Assembly: GCA_002343455.1 (NCBI GenBank)
Contig: DDSR01000237.1
Coordinates: 1,048-32,082, forward strand
From: Deltaproteobacteria bacterium UBA2385
Lineage (GTDB): Bacteria; Myxococcota_A; UBA796; UBA2385
Length of the DNA stretch: 31,035 nt
Direction: 5' to 3'
A program made the translations under genes and the position numbers. The notes beneath the pieces were generated by a model. The model was not told where the DNA came from. It did no database searches and worked only from the letters and a program-made list of their open reading frames with translations. Positions 8,156 to 15,507 of this stretch are shown here, one piece after another (position 1 is the first letter of the stretch; each line of letters starts with the position of its first letter).

Positions 8156-9447
8156 CCGATCCCCTGGTACTCGAAGCCCAGGTCCCGAAGCCGCTGCGGG
8201 TCGTAGATGTTGCGACCATCGAAGATCCGGGGGCCCCTCATCCGCCGCTTGAGGTCATCGAAGTCGGGGTTCTTGAACTCGTTCCACTCGGTCACGAGCA
8301 GGAGCGCGTCGGCTCCGTCGGCCGCGTCGAGGGGGCTCTCGCTGAGCTGCACCGAGGCGGGCATCATCTTGCGCGCGACCTCCATGGCCTCGGGGTCGTA
8401 GGCTGCGACGGTGGCGCCGGCGGCGAGCAGGCGGTCGATCAGCACCAGGGCAGGCGCCTCGCGCATGTCGTCGGTCTCGGGCTTGAAGGCGAGGCCCCAG
8501 ATGGCGATGCGCTTGCCCGAGAGGTCCGGGCCCAGGGTGGCGAAGACCTTCTCGGCCAGGACATGCTTCTGCTCGAAGTTCACCGTCTCGACCATGTCGG
8601 CGATCTTGAGGTCGAGGCCATAGGCCTTCCCGGTCTGGACCAGGGCGCGGACGTCCTTGGGGAAGCAGGAGCCGCCGTAGCCGGCACCCGCGAAGAGGAA
8701 GCGGGGGCCAATCCGGCTGTCGCTTCCGGTCCCCTTGCGGACCATCTCGATGTCGGCGCCCACGCGCTCGCAGAGCCGGGACAGCTCGTTCATGAAGGAG
8801 ATCTTCGTCGCCAGCATGGCGTTGCTGGCGTACTTGGTCAGCTCGGCGCTGCGGTTGTCCATCATCAGGATGGGCCGGCCGGTGCGGACCAGGCTCTCGT
8901 AGAGGGTGCCCATCACCTCGCGCGCCCAGGGGCTGCGGCAGCCGATCACGATGCGATCGGGGTGGGTGAAGTCCTCGATGGCCGCGCCCTCCTTCAGGAA
9001 CTCGGGGTTGCTGACCACGTCGAACTCGTGCGTGGTGTGGCGCCCCACCAGCTCGCGCACCCGGTCGGCGGTGCCGACGGGGACCGTCGACTTGATCACG
9101 ACCACGGTGCGCTGGCTCATGTTGCGGCCGATCAGCTCGGCCACGGCCTCCACCCCCGAGAGATCGGCGTGGCCATCCTCGAGGCCGGGGGTCCCCACGG
9201 CGATGTAGACCACGTTGGCGGCGGCGATCGAGCCCGGCGCGTCCAAGGTGAAGTGCAGCCGGCCCTCGCGGGTGTTGCGGCGAAGGATCGGCTCCAGGCC
9301 CGGCTCGTAGATGGGAACCCGACCCTCGAGCAGGGCGTTGATCTTGGCGGGATCGTTGTCGACGCAATGAACCTCGAAGCCGAGGTCAGCCATGCAGGTC
9401 CCGACGACCAGTCCGACGTATCCAGTTCCAATCACGCAGAGGTTCAT
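8146..9447 (-). CDS. ugd: UDP-glucose 6-dehydrogenase
   Basis: Oxidises UDP-glucose to UDP-glucuronate with two NAD+, feeding capsule, exopolysaccharide or LPS sugar synthesis. 433 aa. N-terminal Rossmann motif GTGYVGLV (7-14), NPEFLKEG (147-154), the Lys205 region of AELTKYASNAMLATKISF, and the catalytic Cys261 in GYGGSCFPKD (257-265). ATG at 9447 preceded by GGAG; a longer frame to 9825 runs antisense through rpsT and is not coding. It diverges from rpsT, with its own promoter-like TTGACG...TAGAGC (17-nt spacer) about 55 nt upstream. No other nucleotide-sugar genes adjoin it. Confidence 0.97.
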   Translation of the reverse strand: MNLCVIGTGYVGLVVGTCMADLGFEVHCVDNDPAKINALLEGRVPIYEPGLEPILRRNTREGRLHFTLDAPGSIAAANVVYIAVGTPGLEDGHADLSGVEAVAELIGRNMSQRTVVVIKSTVPVGTADRVRELVGRHTTHEFDVVSNPEFLKEGAAIEDFTHPDRIVIGCRSPWAREVMGTLYESLVRTGRPILMMDNRSAELTKYASNAMLATKISFMNELSRLCERVGADIEMVRKGTGSDSRIGPRFLFAGAGYGGSCFPKDVRALVQTGKAYGLDLKIADMVETVNFEQKHVLAEKVFATLGPDLSGKRIAIWGLAFKPETDDMREAPALVLIDRLLAAGATVAAYDPEAMEVARKMMPASVQLSESPLDAADGADALLLVTEWNEFKNPDFDDLKRRMRGPRIFDGRNIYDPQRLRDLGFEYQGIGRA

Positions 9448-9502
9448 GGCGGCTCCAGGCTTTGAGGACGCGAGCAGGATCTCTCGCGTCGTGCGGGGGC
9501 GC

Positions 9503-9531
9503 GCTCTAAGGTTCCATTTCCCCATCGTCAA
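9503..9531 (-). promoter_or_regulatory. Putative ugd promoter
   Basis: On the minus strand, TTGACG (9526-9531, 5/6 to the -35 consensus) and TAGAGC (9503-9508, 3/6) are separated by exactly 17 nt. They sit in the 174-bp divergent ugd/rpsT gap, giving a leader of about 50 nt. Confidence 0.4.
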
Positions 9532-9545
9532 CGGCCGGTGAAGCC

Positions 9546-9573
9546 TTGACAAGATGGGCCCCTCCTCATTAGT
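9546..9573 (+). promoter_or_regulatory. Putative rpsT promoter
   Basis: A consensus -35 TTGACA (9546-9551) is followed after 16 nt by ATTAGT (9568-9573), a weak -10. Location and orientation fit rpsT with a leader of about 40 nt. Confidence 0.4.
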
Positions 9574-9621
9574 CGGCGCTGCTCTCTCCTCTACCCGAAC
9601 AAACTTCGCGGAGTATCGATC

Positions 9622-9891
9622 GTGGCCAACCACAAGGACGCCATCAAGCGCAACAAGCAGAACCAGAAGGCCCGTGCCCGCAACCGGCACAACCGCAGCC
9701 TGATGCGCAACCGCATCAAGGCCCTGCGCGAGGCGGTCAAGTCTGGTGACCAGGCCGCCGCCGCCGAGCAGCTCAAGCTCACGGTCAGCACCATTCAGCG
9801 CGTCGCGCAGAAGGGCGTCATCCACCGTCGCCAGGCTGCCCGCCGTGTCAGCCGCCTGGCTCAGGCCGTCAACGGCCTCTCCCAGGACTGA
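9622..9891 (+). CDS. rpsT: 30S ribosomal protein S20
   Basis: 89 aa, lysine/arginine-rich, with the canonical MANHKDAIKRNKQNQ start and KGVIHRRQAARRVSRL C-terminal helix of S20, a primary 16S rRNA binder in the 30S body. The start codon is GTG with GCGGAG 8 nt upstream. E. coli rpsT also uses a non-ATG start (UUG) linked to autogenous translational control, so the weak start here may be functional rather than incidental. Monocistronic, facing holA with only 39 nt between the stops. Confidence 0.98.
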   Translation: MANHKDAIKRNKQNQKARARNRHNRSLMRNRIKALREAVKSGDQAAAAEQLKLTVSTIQRVAQKGVIHRRQAARRVSRLAQAVNGLSQD

Positions 9892-9930
9892 GCCGGTCCT
9901 GGAGCGCCGAACCTGCAGCTCGTCGCCCGC

Positions 9931-10908
9931 TCAGCGGGTGGCCAGCTCCATGATCAGCCGCTCGAAGACCCGCCGGTCTCCCGCCTTGGAGCGGTTGAGC
10001 AGCCGGTTGGTGCGCGCGATGTTGGCCAGCAGCTGATCCTCGACCAGCGGCCGCTCACGCAGGGAGCGGCTTGCTTCGTCCAGGTCGGCGGGCCGCATGC
10101 GAAGCCCGGCCTCCTGGGGCGAGGAGCCCGTCCGCAGGCAATCCTGCAGGGTGATCAGCTGCCGGAACTGCCAGGTCACCATCGCCAGGATGCGGTGGGT
10201 GGCGTCGCCTCCCTCCAGCAGGCGGTGCAGGACCGTCAGCGCGGCGTCGGGGTCCCGACGGACCAGGGCGCGGGTCAGGCCCCAGACCTCGGCTTCGGCG
10301 ACCATGCTGGCGACCTGCTCGATCGCGGGCACGTCGACCTCGACGCCTGGCCCCGCCCAGGCGATGGCCTTGGCGAGCTCCATCTCCAGCAGGCCCAGGT
10401 TGGGGCCGACCATCGCCACCAGCAGCTGGGCGGCGCGGTGGCTGATGCGAGCGCCTTGCTCGGTCGCCCGCAGCTTGCACCAGGCGATCGGGTCCTCCTT
10501 GGCGCTGGCGAAGCGCTGCACCTCGCCGGACTTCTTCAGCTTGTTCTCCAGGCGGATCCCGCGGTTGACGCCGCCCGAGGGCTCGGGCAGCTTGGCCCCG
10601 ACCAGGATGAGGACCGTGCTCTGCACGGGCTTGTCGCAGTAGTCCATCAAGGCGTCGAGCAGCGCGGTCGAGGCCTTCTCCATCTCGCGCAGCACCACCG
10701 CGCGGACGCTGCACATCATCGGCATGGTGCGGATCTGGTCGAAAGCCCGGCCCAGGACGTCGGGGTCGCCGGCGTGCAGCAGGGAGAGGCTGAAGGCGTT
10801 GCCGGGGCCGCCCAGGGCGCGCTCGATCATTCGCGCTTCGGCCTGCTGCACGCGGACGGCGGGCTCGCCCAGGATCAGCGCGATGCGGGGTGCGGGGGCT
10901 GAGGTCAT
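9931..10908 (-). CDS. holA: DNA polymerase III delta subunit
   Basis: 325-aa clamp-loader subunit that opens the beta sliding clamp. Recognised by overall AAA+-like delta organisation: N-terminal strand RIALILGEP, PMMCSVRAVVLREMEK, the VLILVGAKL strand, ISHRAAQLLVAMVGPNLGLLEMELAK (the conserved delta helix pair) and a C-terminal collar with ILAMVTWQFRQL. As usual for delta there is no working Walker A. ATG at 10908 overlaps the stop of the LptE-type gene, preserving the widespread lptE-holA order; the longer open frame to 11337 is antisense shadow. Confidence 0.93.
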   Translation of the reverse strand: MTSAPAPRIALILGEPAVRVQQAEARMIERALGGPGNAFSLSLLHAGDPDVLGRAFDQIRTMPMMCSVRAVVLREMEKASTALLDALMDYCDKPVQSTVLILVGAKLPEPSGGVNRGIRLENKLKKSGEVQRFASAKEDPIAWCKLRATEQGARISHRAAQLLVAMVGPNLGLLEMELAKAIAWAGPGVEVDVPAIEQVASMVAEAEVWGLTRALVRRDPDAALTVLHRLLEGGDATHRILAMVTWQFRQLITLQDCLRTGSSPQEAGLRMRPADLDEASRSLRERPLVEDQLLANIARTNRLLNRSKAGDRRVFERLIMELATR

Positions 10909-11408
10909 GGGCGCCTGTCGTCGGAGGTGTAGGCCACCAGCCAGTCCGCGAGCTGCCGGGCCAGCTCGGTCGCGAGCGCTTCCTGAGCCTGCCTGCGCTG
11001 CTCGGCTGCGGTGGCGCCGAGGTCGGAGGAGTGGTGGTAAGCCCGCTCGGCCTGGAGCACCACCTGCGCCGGTGCCGCCCCCAGCAGGCGCACGCCCACC
11101 ACCAGCCGGGCCCGCTCGCCGCGGCCGGACGGACCCGATGCCGTGGTCTCCGAGCTCGACCCGATCACCTCGAGCTGAACACTCTGCCCCTGCCCCAGCA
11201 TGCCCCGGGCCGCCAGGGCGGCGGCCACTTCGCGCTCGAGGACCTCGGGGAGGCCGGCATCGGCGACAGGGGCCAGGACCGGCAGGACCCGATAGCCATC
11301 GGCAGGAAGCGTTGGCCTCGGCGCCCCTACATGGCACGCCGCCACCAGCAGCACGCTGAATCGGAGGCTCCAGTGGCGGATCCGGTCGCGGAAGGGGATG
11401 ACACTCAC
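10905..11408 (-). CDS. lptE: LptE-like LPS-assembly lipoprotein
   Basis: 167 aa with a GTG start and an N-terminal signal ending in lipobox LVAAC (Cys25), so it is an exported lipoprotein. The rest resembles the small alpha/beta LptE fold: a YRVLPVLAP strand, PEVLEREVAAALAARG helix, LVVGVRLLG strand and a C-terminal amphipathic helix (ATELARQLADWLV). LptE plugs LptD in the outer membrane for LPS insertion. The identification depends on architecture plus its position immediately before holA with an ATGA overlap, a classic pairing; the primary sequence alone is poorly conserved in this family. Confidence 0.75.
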   Translation of the reverse strand: MSVIPFRDRIRHWSLRFSVLLVAACHVGAPRPTLPADGYRVLPVLAPVADAGLPEVLEREVAAALAARGMLGQGQSVQLEVIGSSSETTASGPSGRGERARLVVGVRLLGAAPAQVVLQAERAYHHSSDLGATAAEQRRQAQEALATELARQLADWLVAYTSDDRRP

Positions 11409-11420
11409 CCCCCTCTCGTA

Positions 11421-11449
11421 TTGACAGCCGCGCGCTGCGTCGACAGAAT
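11421..11449 (+). promoter_or_regulatory. Sigma-70-type promoter for the outer-membrane protein gene
   Basis: TTGACA (6/6, 11421-11426), a 17-nt spacer and CAGAAT (4/6, 11444-11449). The predicted start near 11456 leaves about 35 nt of leader before the ATG at 11492. This is the best promoter match I see in the window. Confidence 0.65.
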
Positions 11450-11491
11450 GCCGCTCACCTGAACCGCAATCATCTCCCCTTCGGAGCCTTC

Positions 11492-12325
11492 ATGCCCATC
11501 CCCATGCTGCTTGTCCTGATGGGCGCGTCGGCGCAGGCCTCGCCCGAGCCTGGGCTCGACCTCTCGGCCCCAGCGCAGCAGGCCCGCCCCGCGCAGCCCG
11601 CCCTGCAGGACCAGCCCGCCGAGCCCGTTGCCGCGCCGGTCGCCTCCCACGGAACGCGTGGTCGGCGCACCTACCTGATGCAGATCAACGCCCGGGCCCG
11701 CTACCTCTCGGTGCCCTCCTCGATCTTGGACATCTCGTTCTTCGACTCGGACGACGAGGGAGCCAACCCGTACGACCGGCCCAAGGTGCGCGGCTGGGCC
11801 TTTGGTGGGGAGTACGTCTTCGACGTCGAGCCGGGCAACTACGTGCTCTACGCCGAGTACATCAAGCCGACCATGAAGGAGGGCTACTGGGACGACGTCG
11901 AGGCGCCCACCGACCACAACGACGGCGACTGGATCAGGCCAGACGGGCTGGGCGCCTTCGTGGTCGGCGCCACCTATATGCATGAGCTGGACGCGATCCC
12001 CACCGGCCCCGGCGAGTCCGATGTCGGCCTCAGCTTCCTGTTCGGGGCGGGCCTCGGCCTGATGGTCGTCAACGGCGGGCTCGAGGTCTGGCACCCCGGC
12101 AGCAACCCCGACAACCTCGACTCCACCTGCCTGCCCAACTCGCCGGCCTACGAGCGGGTCGATCAGTGTGGCTCCGACGGCTACAAGCGCATCCCCAAGG
12201 TGCTGCCCATGGTGGACCTCTCGGCCAGCGCCCGGGTCAACTTCGCCGACCACTTCCACATCCGGATCGACGGCGGACTGCACGATGTGCTCTCGCTCGG
12301 CTCGGCCCTCGGAGTGGTGTTCTGA
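11492..12325 (+). CDS. Outer-membrane beta-barrel protein
   Basis: 277 aa. A short signal peptide (MPIPMLLVLMGASAQAS) is followed by a Pro/Ala/Gln-rich linker (about residues 19-52) and then alternating aromatic/hydrophobic strands separated by acidic loops (for example FGGEYVFDVEPGNYVLYAEY, GLSFLFGAGLGLMVV). The chain ends in Phe after LGSALGVVF, the typical C-terminal signal for BAM-dependent barrels. Two cysteines (CLPNSPAYERVDQC) could close a loop by disulfide. GGAG lies 5 nt before the ATG and a strong promoter lies upstream. Function beyond an outer-membrane barrel is unknown; it diverges from the LPS-transport gene. Confidence 0.75.
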   Translation: MPIPMLLVLMGASAQASPEPGLDLSAPAQQARPAQPALQDQPAEPVAAPVASHGTRGRRTYLMQINARARYLSVPSSILDISFFDSDDEGANPYDRPKVRGWAFGGEYVFDVEPGNYVLYAEYIKPTMKEGYWDDVEAPTDHNDGDWIRPDGLGAFVVGATYMHELDAIPTGPGESDVGLSFLFGAGLGLMVVNGGLEVWHPGSNPDNLDSTCLPNSPAYERVDQCGSDGYKRIPKVLPMVDLSASARVNFADHFHIRIDGGLHDVLSLGSALGVVF

Positions 12326-12413
12326 GCGGTTCGGCCGTGGATCGCTGGCCTGTTGAAGCCCGCTGGGTTACCGGCCCGCGGTCCGCCCTTCCTTCCTCCG
12401 TTCGAGGTTCCCC

Positions 12414-12623
12414 TTGATTCTGGTCACTGTCCGTGAGAACGAGCCCTTCGAGAAGGCCCTTCGCCGCTTCCGCCGCAAGGTGGAGCGTGAGGGCATCCGC
12501 AAGGACATCAAGAAGAACAGCTTCTACCTGAAGCCCGGCGAGAAGCGCCGCCTGAAGCAGCGCCTGGCCGAGAAGCGGCGCCGCAAGGCCCTGCGCCGCG
12601 CCATCAAGAAGGGCGTCAACTAG
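12414..12623 (+). CDS. rpsU: 30S ribosomal protein S21
   Basis: 69 aa, strongly basic. MILVTVRENEPFEKALRRFRRKVEREG and the Lys/Arg-rich helix with RRKALRR are diagnostic of S21, which contacts the 16S 3' end and is involved in initiation. Start codon TTG with GAGG upstream: like rpsT nearby, this ribosomal protein gene uses a weak start. It follows the barrel-protein gene by 88 nt and ends 7 nt from the stop of the opposing lipoprotein gene. Confidence 0.97.
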   Translation: MILVTVRENEPFEKALRRFRRKVEREGIRKDIKKNSFYLKPGEKRRLKQRLAEKRRRKALRRAIKKGVN

Positions 12624-12630
12624 CTCAGAC

Positions 12631-13479
12631 CTACTCCGGAGCCTCCTCGGTTGGCTCCGGCGTAGTGAGCTGTCTGGCCAGCCTTCGGGCCAACGCCTCC
12701 TCGAATCGCCGCATTCCCCTCCCCGAGGGCGTGGATGCGGCGATTTCGAGCATGATGGCCTGCTGCGCCTGTGGGTCCCCTCCCTTCCCGGCGAAGCGGA
12801 CCGCCTCGTAGCGGTTGAGCAGCCTGCCGGGATCGGCGCTCAGCGCCTGGTCCCATGCAGTGGCGATCGCCGCCTCATCGGGCGACTCGGGCTCCAAGGA
12901 GAGGACCATCGCCGCTGCGGTGAGGGCCTCGGCGTCCGCAGGCGCGATCTCCGTGGCGCGGGCGGCGAGCGCCTGCAGGGCCGGCAGGTCGATCGCCGCG
13001 CCGCGGGTGCCCCGGGCGAGGAGCCAGCCAGCCCAGCTGCGGCTGCCCCAGATCAAGAGCGGAAGGTCCTCGGGCGTGGCCGCCTGGACCACGAAGGGGC
13101 TGAGCAGGCCACGCTCGGCGCTCAGGCGGTCCGCGAAGCGTGGCTTGAGGCCGAGCCCCCTGAGCGCCCAGCTCCGCGAGGCGTGGAGGTCGTCCCGGAC
13201 CGGGTCAGGCCAGCCCAGCCCACGCGCGTGGAGGGCCCGGGAGATGGCCGAGTGGACCCGGCTCTCGAGCGGGTAGTCGGCGTGGAGCGTCAGCAGGCAG
13301 CCGAGGTGATCGTCCAGCGTGCCGGGCAGCAGCGCGTCGTCGGCGGTCGGAACCGCGGAGTCCAGCATCGCCTCGCAGGACTCCAGCGCGAGGCCAAGCG
13401 TGTCCTCGACCAGGCCCCGCGAGCTCGAGCGGCAGCCGCTGCACAGCAACGCGCTGAGGACCAGCAGCCGTAGCACCAT
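12631..13479 (-). CDS. TatT-like (TRAP transporter T-component) lipoprotein
   Basis: 282 aa. The N-terminus MVLRLLVLSALLCSGC ends in a lipobox-like L-C-S-G-C, so probably lipidated, with an unusual Cys at -3. The mature part is all-helical and TPR-like: repeated Ala/Leu helices with SRSWALRGLGLKP, LLIWGSRSWAGWLLA and WDQALSADP. These match the pattern of the TatT family (PF16811), periplasmic lipoproteins associated with TRAP transport in Treponema; no TRAP permease or DctP gene is here, so the role is uncertain. The start is ambiguous: a complete anti-Shine-Dalgarno match (GGAGGTGAT) overlaps the ATG at 13479, so initiation could be at the following GTG, or at the GTG at 13488. Confidence 0.65.
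   Translation of the reverse strand: MVLRLLVLSALLCSGCRSSSRGLVEDTLGLALESCEAMLDSAVPTADDALLPGTLDDHLGCLLTLHADYPLESRVHSAISRALHARGLGWPDPVRDDLHASRSWALRGLGLKPRFADRLSAERGLLSPFVVQAATPEDLPLLIWGSRSWAGWLLARGTRGAAIDLPALQALAARATEIAPADAEALTAAAMVLSLEPESPDEAAIATAWDQALSADPGRLLNRYEAVRFAGKGGDPQAQQAIMLEIAASTPSGRGMRRFEEALARRLARQLTTPEPTEEAPE
12636..12660 (+). repeat. Perfect 8-bp inverted repeat behind rpsU
   Basis: CCGGAGCC (12636-12643) pairs with GGCTCCGG (12653-12660) across a 9-base loop, 12 nt after the rpsU stop and inside the last codons of the opposing lipoprotein gene. There is no T-tract on either side. It may be a bidirectional, U-independent transcription end for two convergent genes. Confidence 0.4.
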
Positions 13480-13496
13480 CACCTCCACCCGCGGGC

Positions 13497-13502
13497 TATC
13501 AT
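13497..13502 (+). promoter_or_regulatory. Putative -10 element of tRNA-Leu
   Basis: TATCAT matches 5 of 6 consensus positions and sits 14 nt before the tRNA 5' end. I see no convincing -35; the expected place overlaps the start of the divergent lipoprotein gene. Confidence 0.35.
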
Positions 13503-13516
13503 CGCGGCGCCGAAGA

Positions 13517-13600
13517 GCCCGGGTGGTGGAACGGTAGACACAGGGGCCTTAAAAGCCCCTTCCTCTTGCAGGAGTGCCGGTTCGAGTCCGGCTCCGGGCA
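13517..13600 (+). tRNA. tRNA-Leu (anticodon UAA)
   Basis: An 84-nt class II tRNA. Acceptor GCCCGGG pairs with TCCGGGC (last pair G-T); anticodon stem GGGGC/GCCCC encloses CTTAAAA, giving anticodon UAA; a long variable arm follows (CCTC...GAGT region); T arm GCCGG-TTCGAGT-CCGGC. Discriminator A at 13600 is followed by CCT, so the CCA end is not fully encoded and must be added after transcription. It reads codon UUA (and UUG by wobble), which should be rare in so GC-rich a genome. Confidence 0.93.
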
Positions 13601-13692
13601 CCTCTCGCGGGCGACAAGACGACAAAAATTCGGATTGTCCTCCTCCGCGACCTGATACCGTGCAGCGAACGCTTCGGCAGGCAAAGGGCTCC

Positions 13693-15507
13693 ATGGGACG
13701 CATCATCGGCATCGATCTCGGCACCACGAACTCCGTCTGCGCCTATATGGACCGCAACGAGCCGAAGATCGTCATCAACGAGGAAGGCGGCCGCATCACC
13801 CCCTCGGTCGTCGGCTTCACCAAGGTTGGCGAGCGCTTCGTCGGCGACATCGCCAAGCGGCAGATGCTGATCAACCCCGAGGCCACCATCCACTCGGTGA
13901 AGCGGCTGATGGGGCGGACCTTTCGCGAGGCCCGGGAGGGGATCCGGCTGGTCGACTACCGCGTCACGGCGGGTCCCGGTGGGGAGTGCCTGGTCGATGT
14001 GGCGGGCCGGTCGTACACCCCGCAAGAGGTCTCTGCGATGATCTTGCAGAAGATCAAGAAGTCCGCCGAAGACTTCCTGGGCGAGGCGGTGACCGAGGCG
14101 GTCATCACCGTGCCCGCCTACTTCACCGATCGCCAGCGGCAGGCCACCCGGGACGCGGGGACCATCGCCGGCCTGAACGTGCTGCGCATCATCAACGAGC
14201 CCACGGCGGCCGCCCTGGCCTACGTGCACGAGCGGGGGCGGGCCAGCACCATCGCGGTCTACGACTGGGGAGGCGGGACCTTCGACATCTCGCTGCTCGA
14301 TGTCGACCGGGACGTCGCCGAGGTGCGGGCGACGCGGGGCAACAACGCGCTGGGCGGCGCGGACATCGACGATCGCATCGTCGAGTGGCTGATCGACCGC
14401 TTCCGCTCCGAGCACACGATCGATGTGCGCGAAGACAAGATCGTCATGCAGCGTCTTCGGGACGCGGCGGAGCGAGCCAAGCTGGAGCTCTCGGCGGCGC
14501 CTTCGACCGAGGTCCACCTCCCCTTCCTGGTCAGCGACCAGCATGGGCCTCGCCACCTGCAGGCGACCCTCACCCGCGCTGCCTTCGAAGCCCTGGCCGA
14601 GCCGCTCTTCCAGAAGACGATCGAAGAGTGCCGCAAGGTGCTGGCCGACGCCAAGATCGACCCGCGGGACATCGACGAGGTCATCATGGTGGGGGGCAGC
14701 AGCCGTATCCCCCGGGTGCAGCAGCTGGTCCGGGAGCTCTTCGGAAAGGCGCTGAACAAGACCTTCAACCCCGACGAGGTGGTGGCCATCGGCGCGGCCA
14801 TTCAAGGGGGGATGCTCGAGGGCGAGATCAAGTCGGTGACGCTGCTGGACGTGACCAACTTCTCGCTGGGCATCGAGATCCAGGGCCGCCGCTTCGCTCC
14901 GTTGATCCCCAAGAACACGACCATCCCGGCGCAGAAGAGCCAGCTCGTCTCGACCGTCGTCGACAACCAGCGCACGGTCAAGATTCATGTCCTGCAAGGG
15001 GAGAGCCTGGACGCCCGCGAGAACGTCAGCCTCGGGGAGTTCGAGCTTCAGGACATCCAGCCCGGCCCTCGCGGCGTGCCTCGCATCACGGTGCGCTTCG
15101 CCATCGACGCCAACGGCATCGTCAACGTCAGCGCCAAGGACCAGCGCTCGGGGGTCGAGCACGAGATCAGCATCGACGCCCCTCATGGCATGTCCCGGGT
15201 GGAGCTCGAGCGGGCCCGGGACGAGGCCAGCCAGCAGGCCCGGGTCGAGGAGGAGAGCAAGGAGCTGAAGAAGCTCCGCCAGGAGGTCGAGCAGGAGCTG
15301 GTCAAGCTGGAGACCTTCCTGCGGGATCGGCGAGGCCTGCTTCCCAAGCAGGACATCTTCGAGCTCGAGCAAGCGCTGAAGCGGGGCCGGATGGCGCTGG
15401 TCAAGGCGTCCGCCGACATGAAGAACCTGCAGAGCCTGCTCGGCTACCTGCAGCGCTTCCACGCCCACCTGGCAGAGAAGGTTCGCCAGCAGGCGAGAAC
15501 CCATTGA
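13693..15507 (+). CDS. DnaK-family (Hsp70) chaperone, shortened C-terminus
   Basis: 604 aa from the ATG at 13693 (MGRIIGIDLGTTNS). ATPase domain to about residue 380: phosphate-1 GIDLGTTNS (6-14), INEPTAAALAY (167-177), phosphate-2 DWGGGTFD (191-198, Trp where most DnaKs have Leu) and an adenosine motif VGGSSRIPRV. The substrate-binding beta domain follows (TNFSLGIEIQGRRFAPLIPKNTTIP). The lid is a single charged helical stretch of about 100 residues without the EEVD-like end, making it about 35 residues shorter than E. coli DnaK. No grpE, dnaJ or CIRCE-like operator adjoins it, so it is probably a specialised paralogue rather than the main DnaK. Its TGA overlaps the TTG start of the next gene. 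Confidence 0.93.
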   Translation: MGRIIGIDLGTTNSVCAYMDRNEPKIVINEEGGRITPSVVGFTKVGERFVGDIAKRQMLINPEATIHSVKRLMGRTFREAREGIRLVDYRVTAGPGGECLVDVAGRSYTPQEVSAMILQKIKKSAEDFLGEAVTEAVITVPAYFTDRQRQATRDAGTIAGLNVLRIINEPTAAALAYVHERGRASTIAVYDWGGGTFDISLLDVDRDVAEVRATRGNNALGGADIDDRIVEWLIDRFRSEHTIDVREDKIVMQRLRDAAERAKLELSAAPSTEVHLPFLVSDQHGPRHLQATLTRAAFEALAEPLFQKTIEECRKVLADAKIDPRDIDEVIMVGGSSRIPRVQQLVRELFGKALNKTFNPDEVVAIGAAIQGGMLEGEIKSVTLLDVTNFSLGIEIQGRRFAPLIPKNTTIPAQKSQLVSTVVDNQRTVKIHVLQGESLDARENVSLGEFELQDIQPGPRGVPRITVRFAIDANGIVNVSAKDQRSGVEHEISIDAPHGMSRVELERARDEASQQARVEEESKELKKLRQEVEQELVKLETFLRDRRGLLPKQDIFELEQALKRGRMALVKASADMKNLQSLLGYLQRFHAHLAEKVRQQARTH

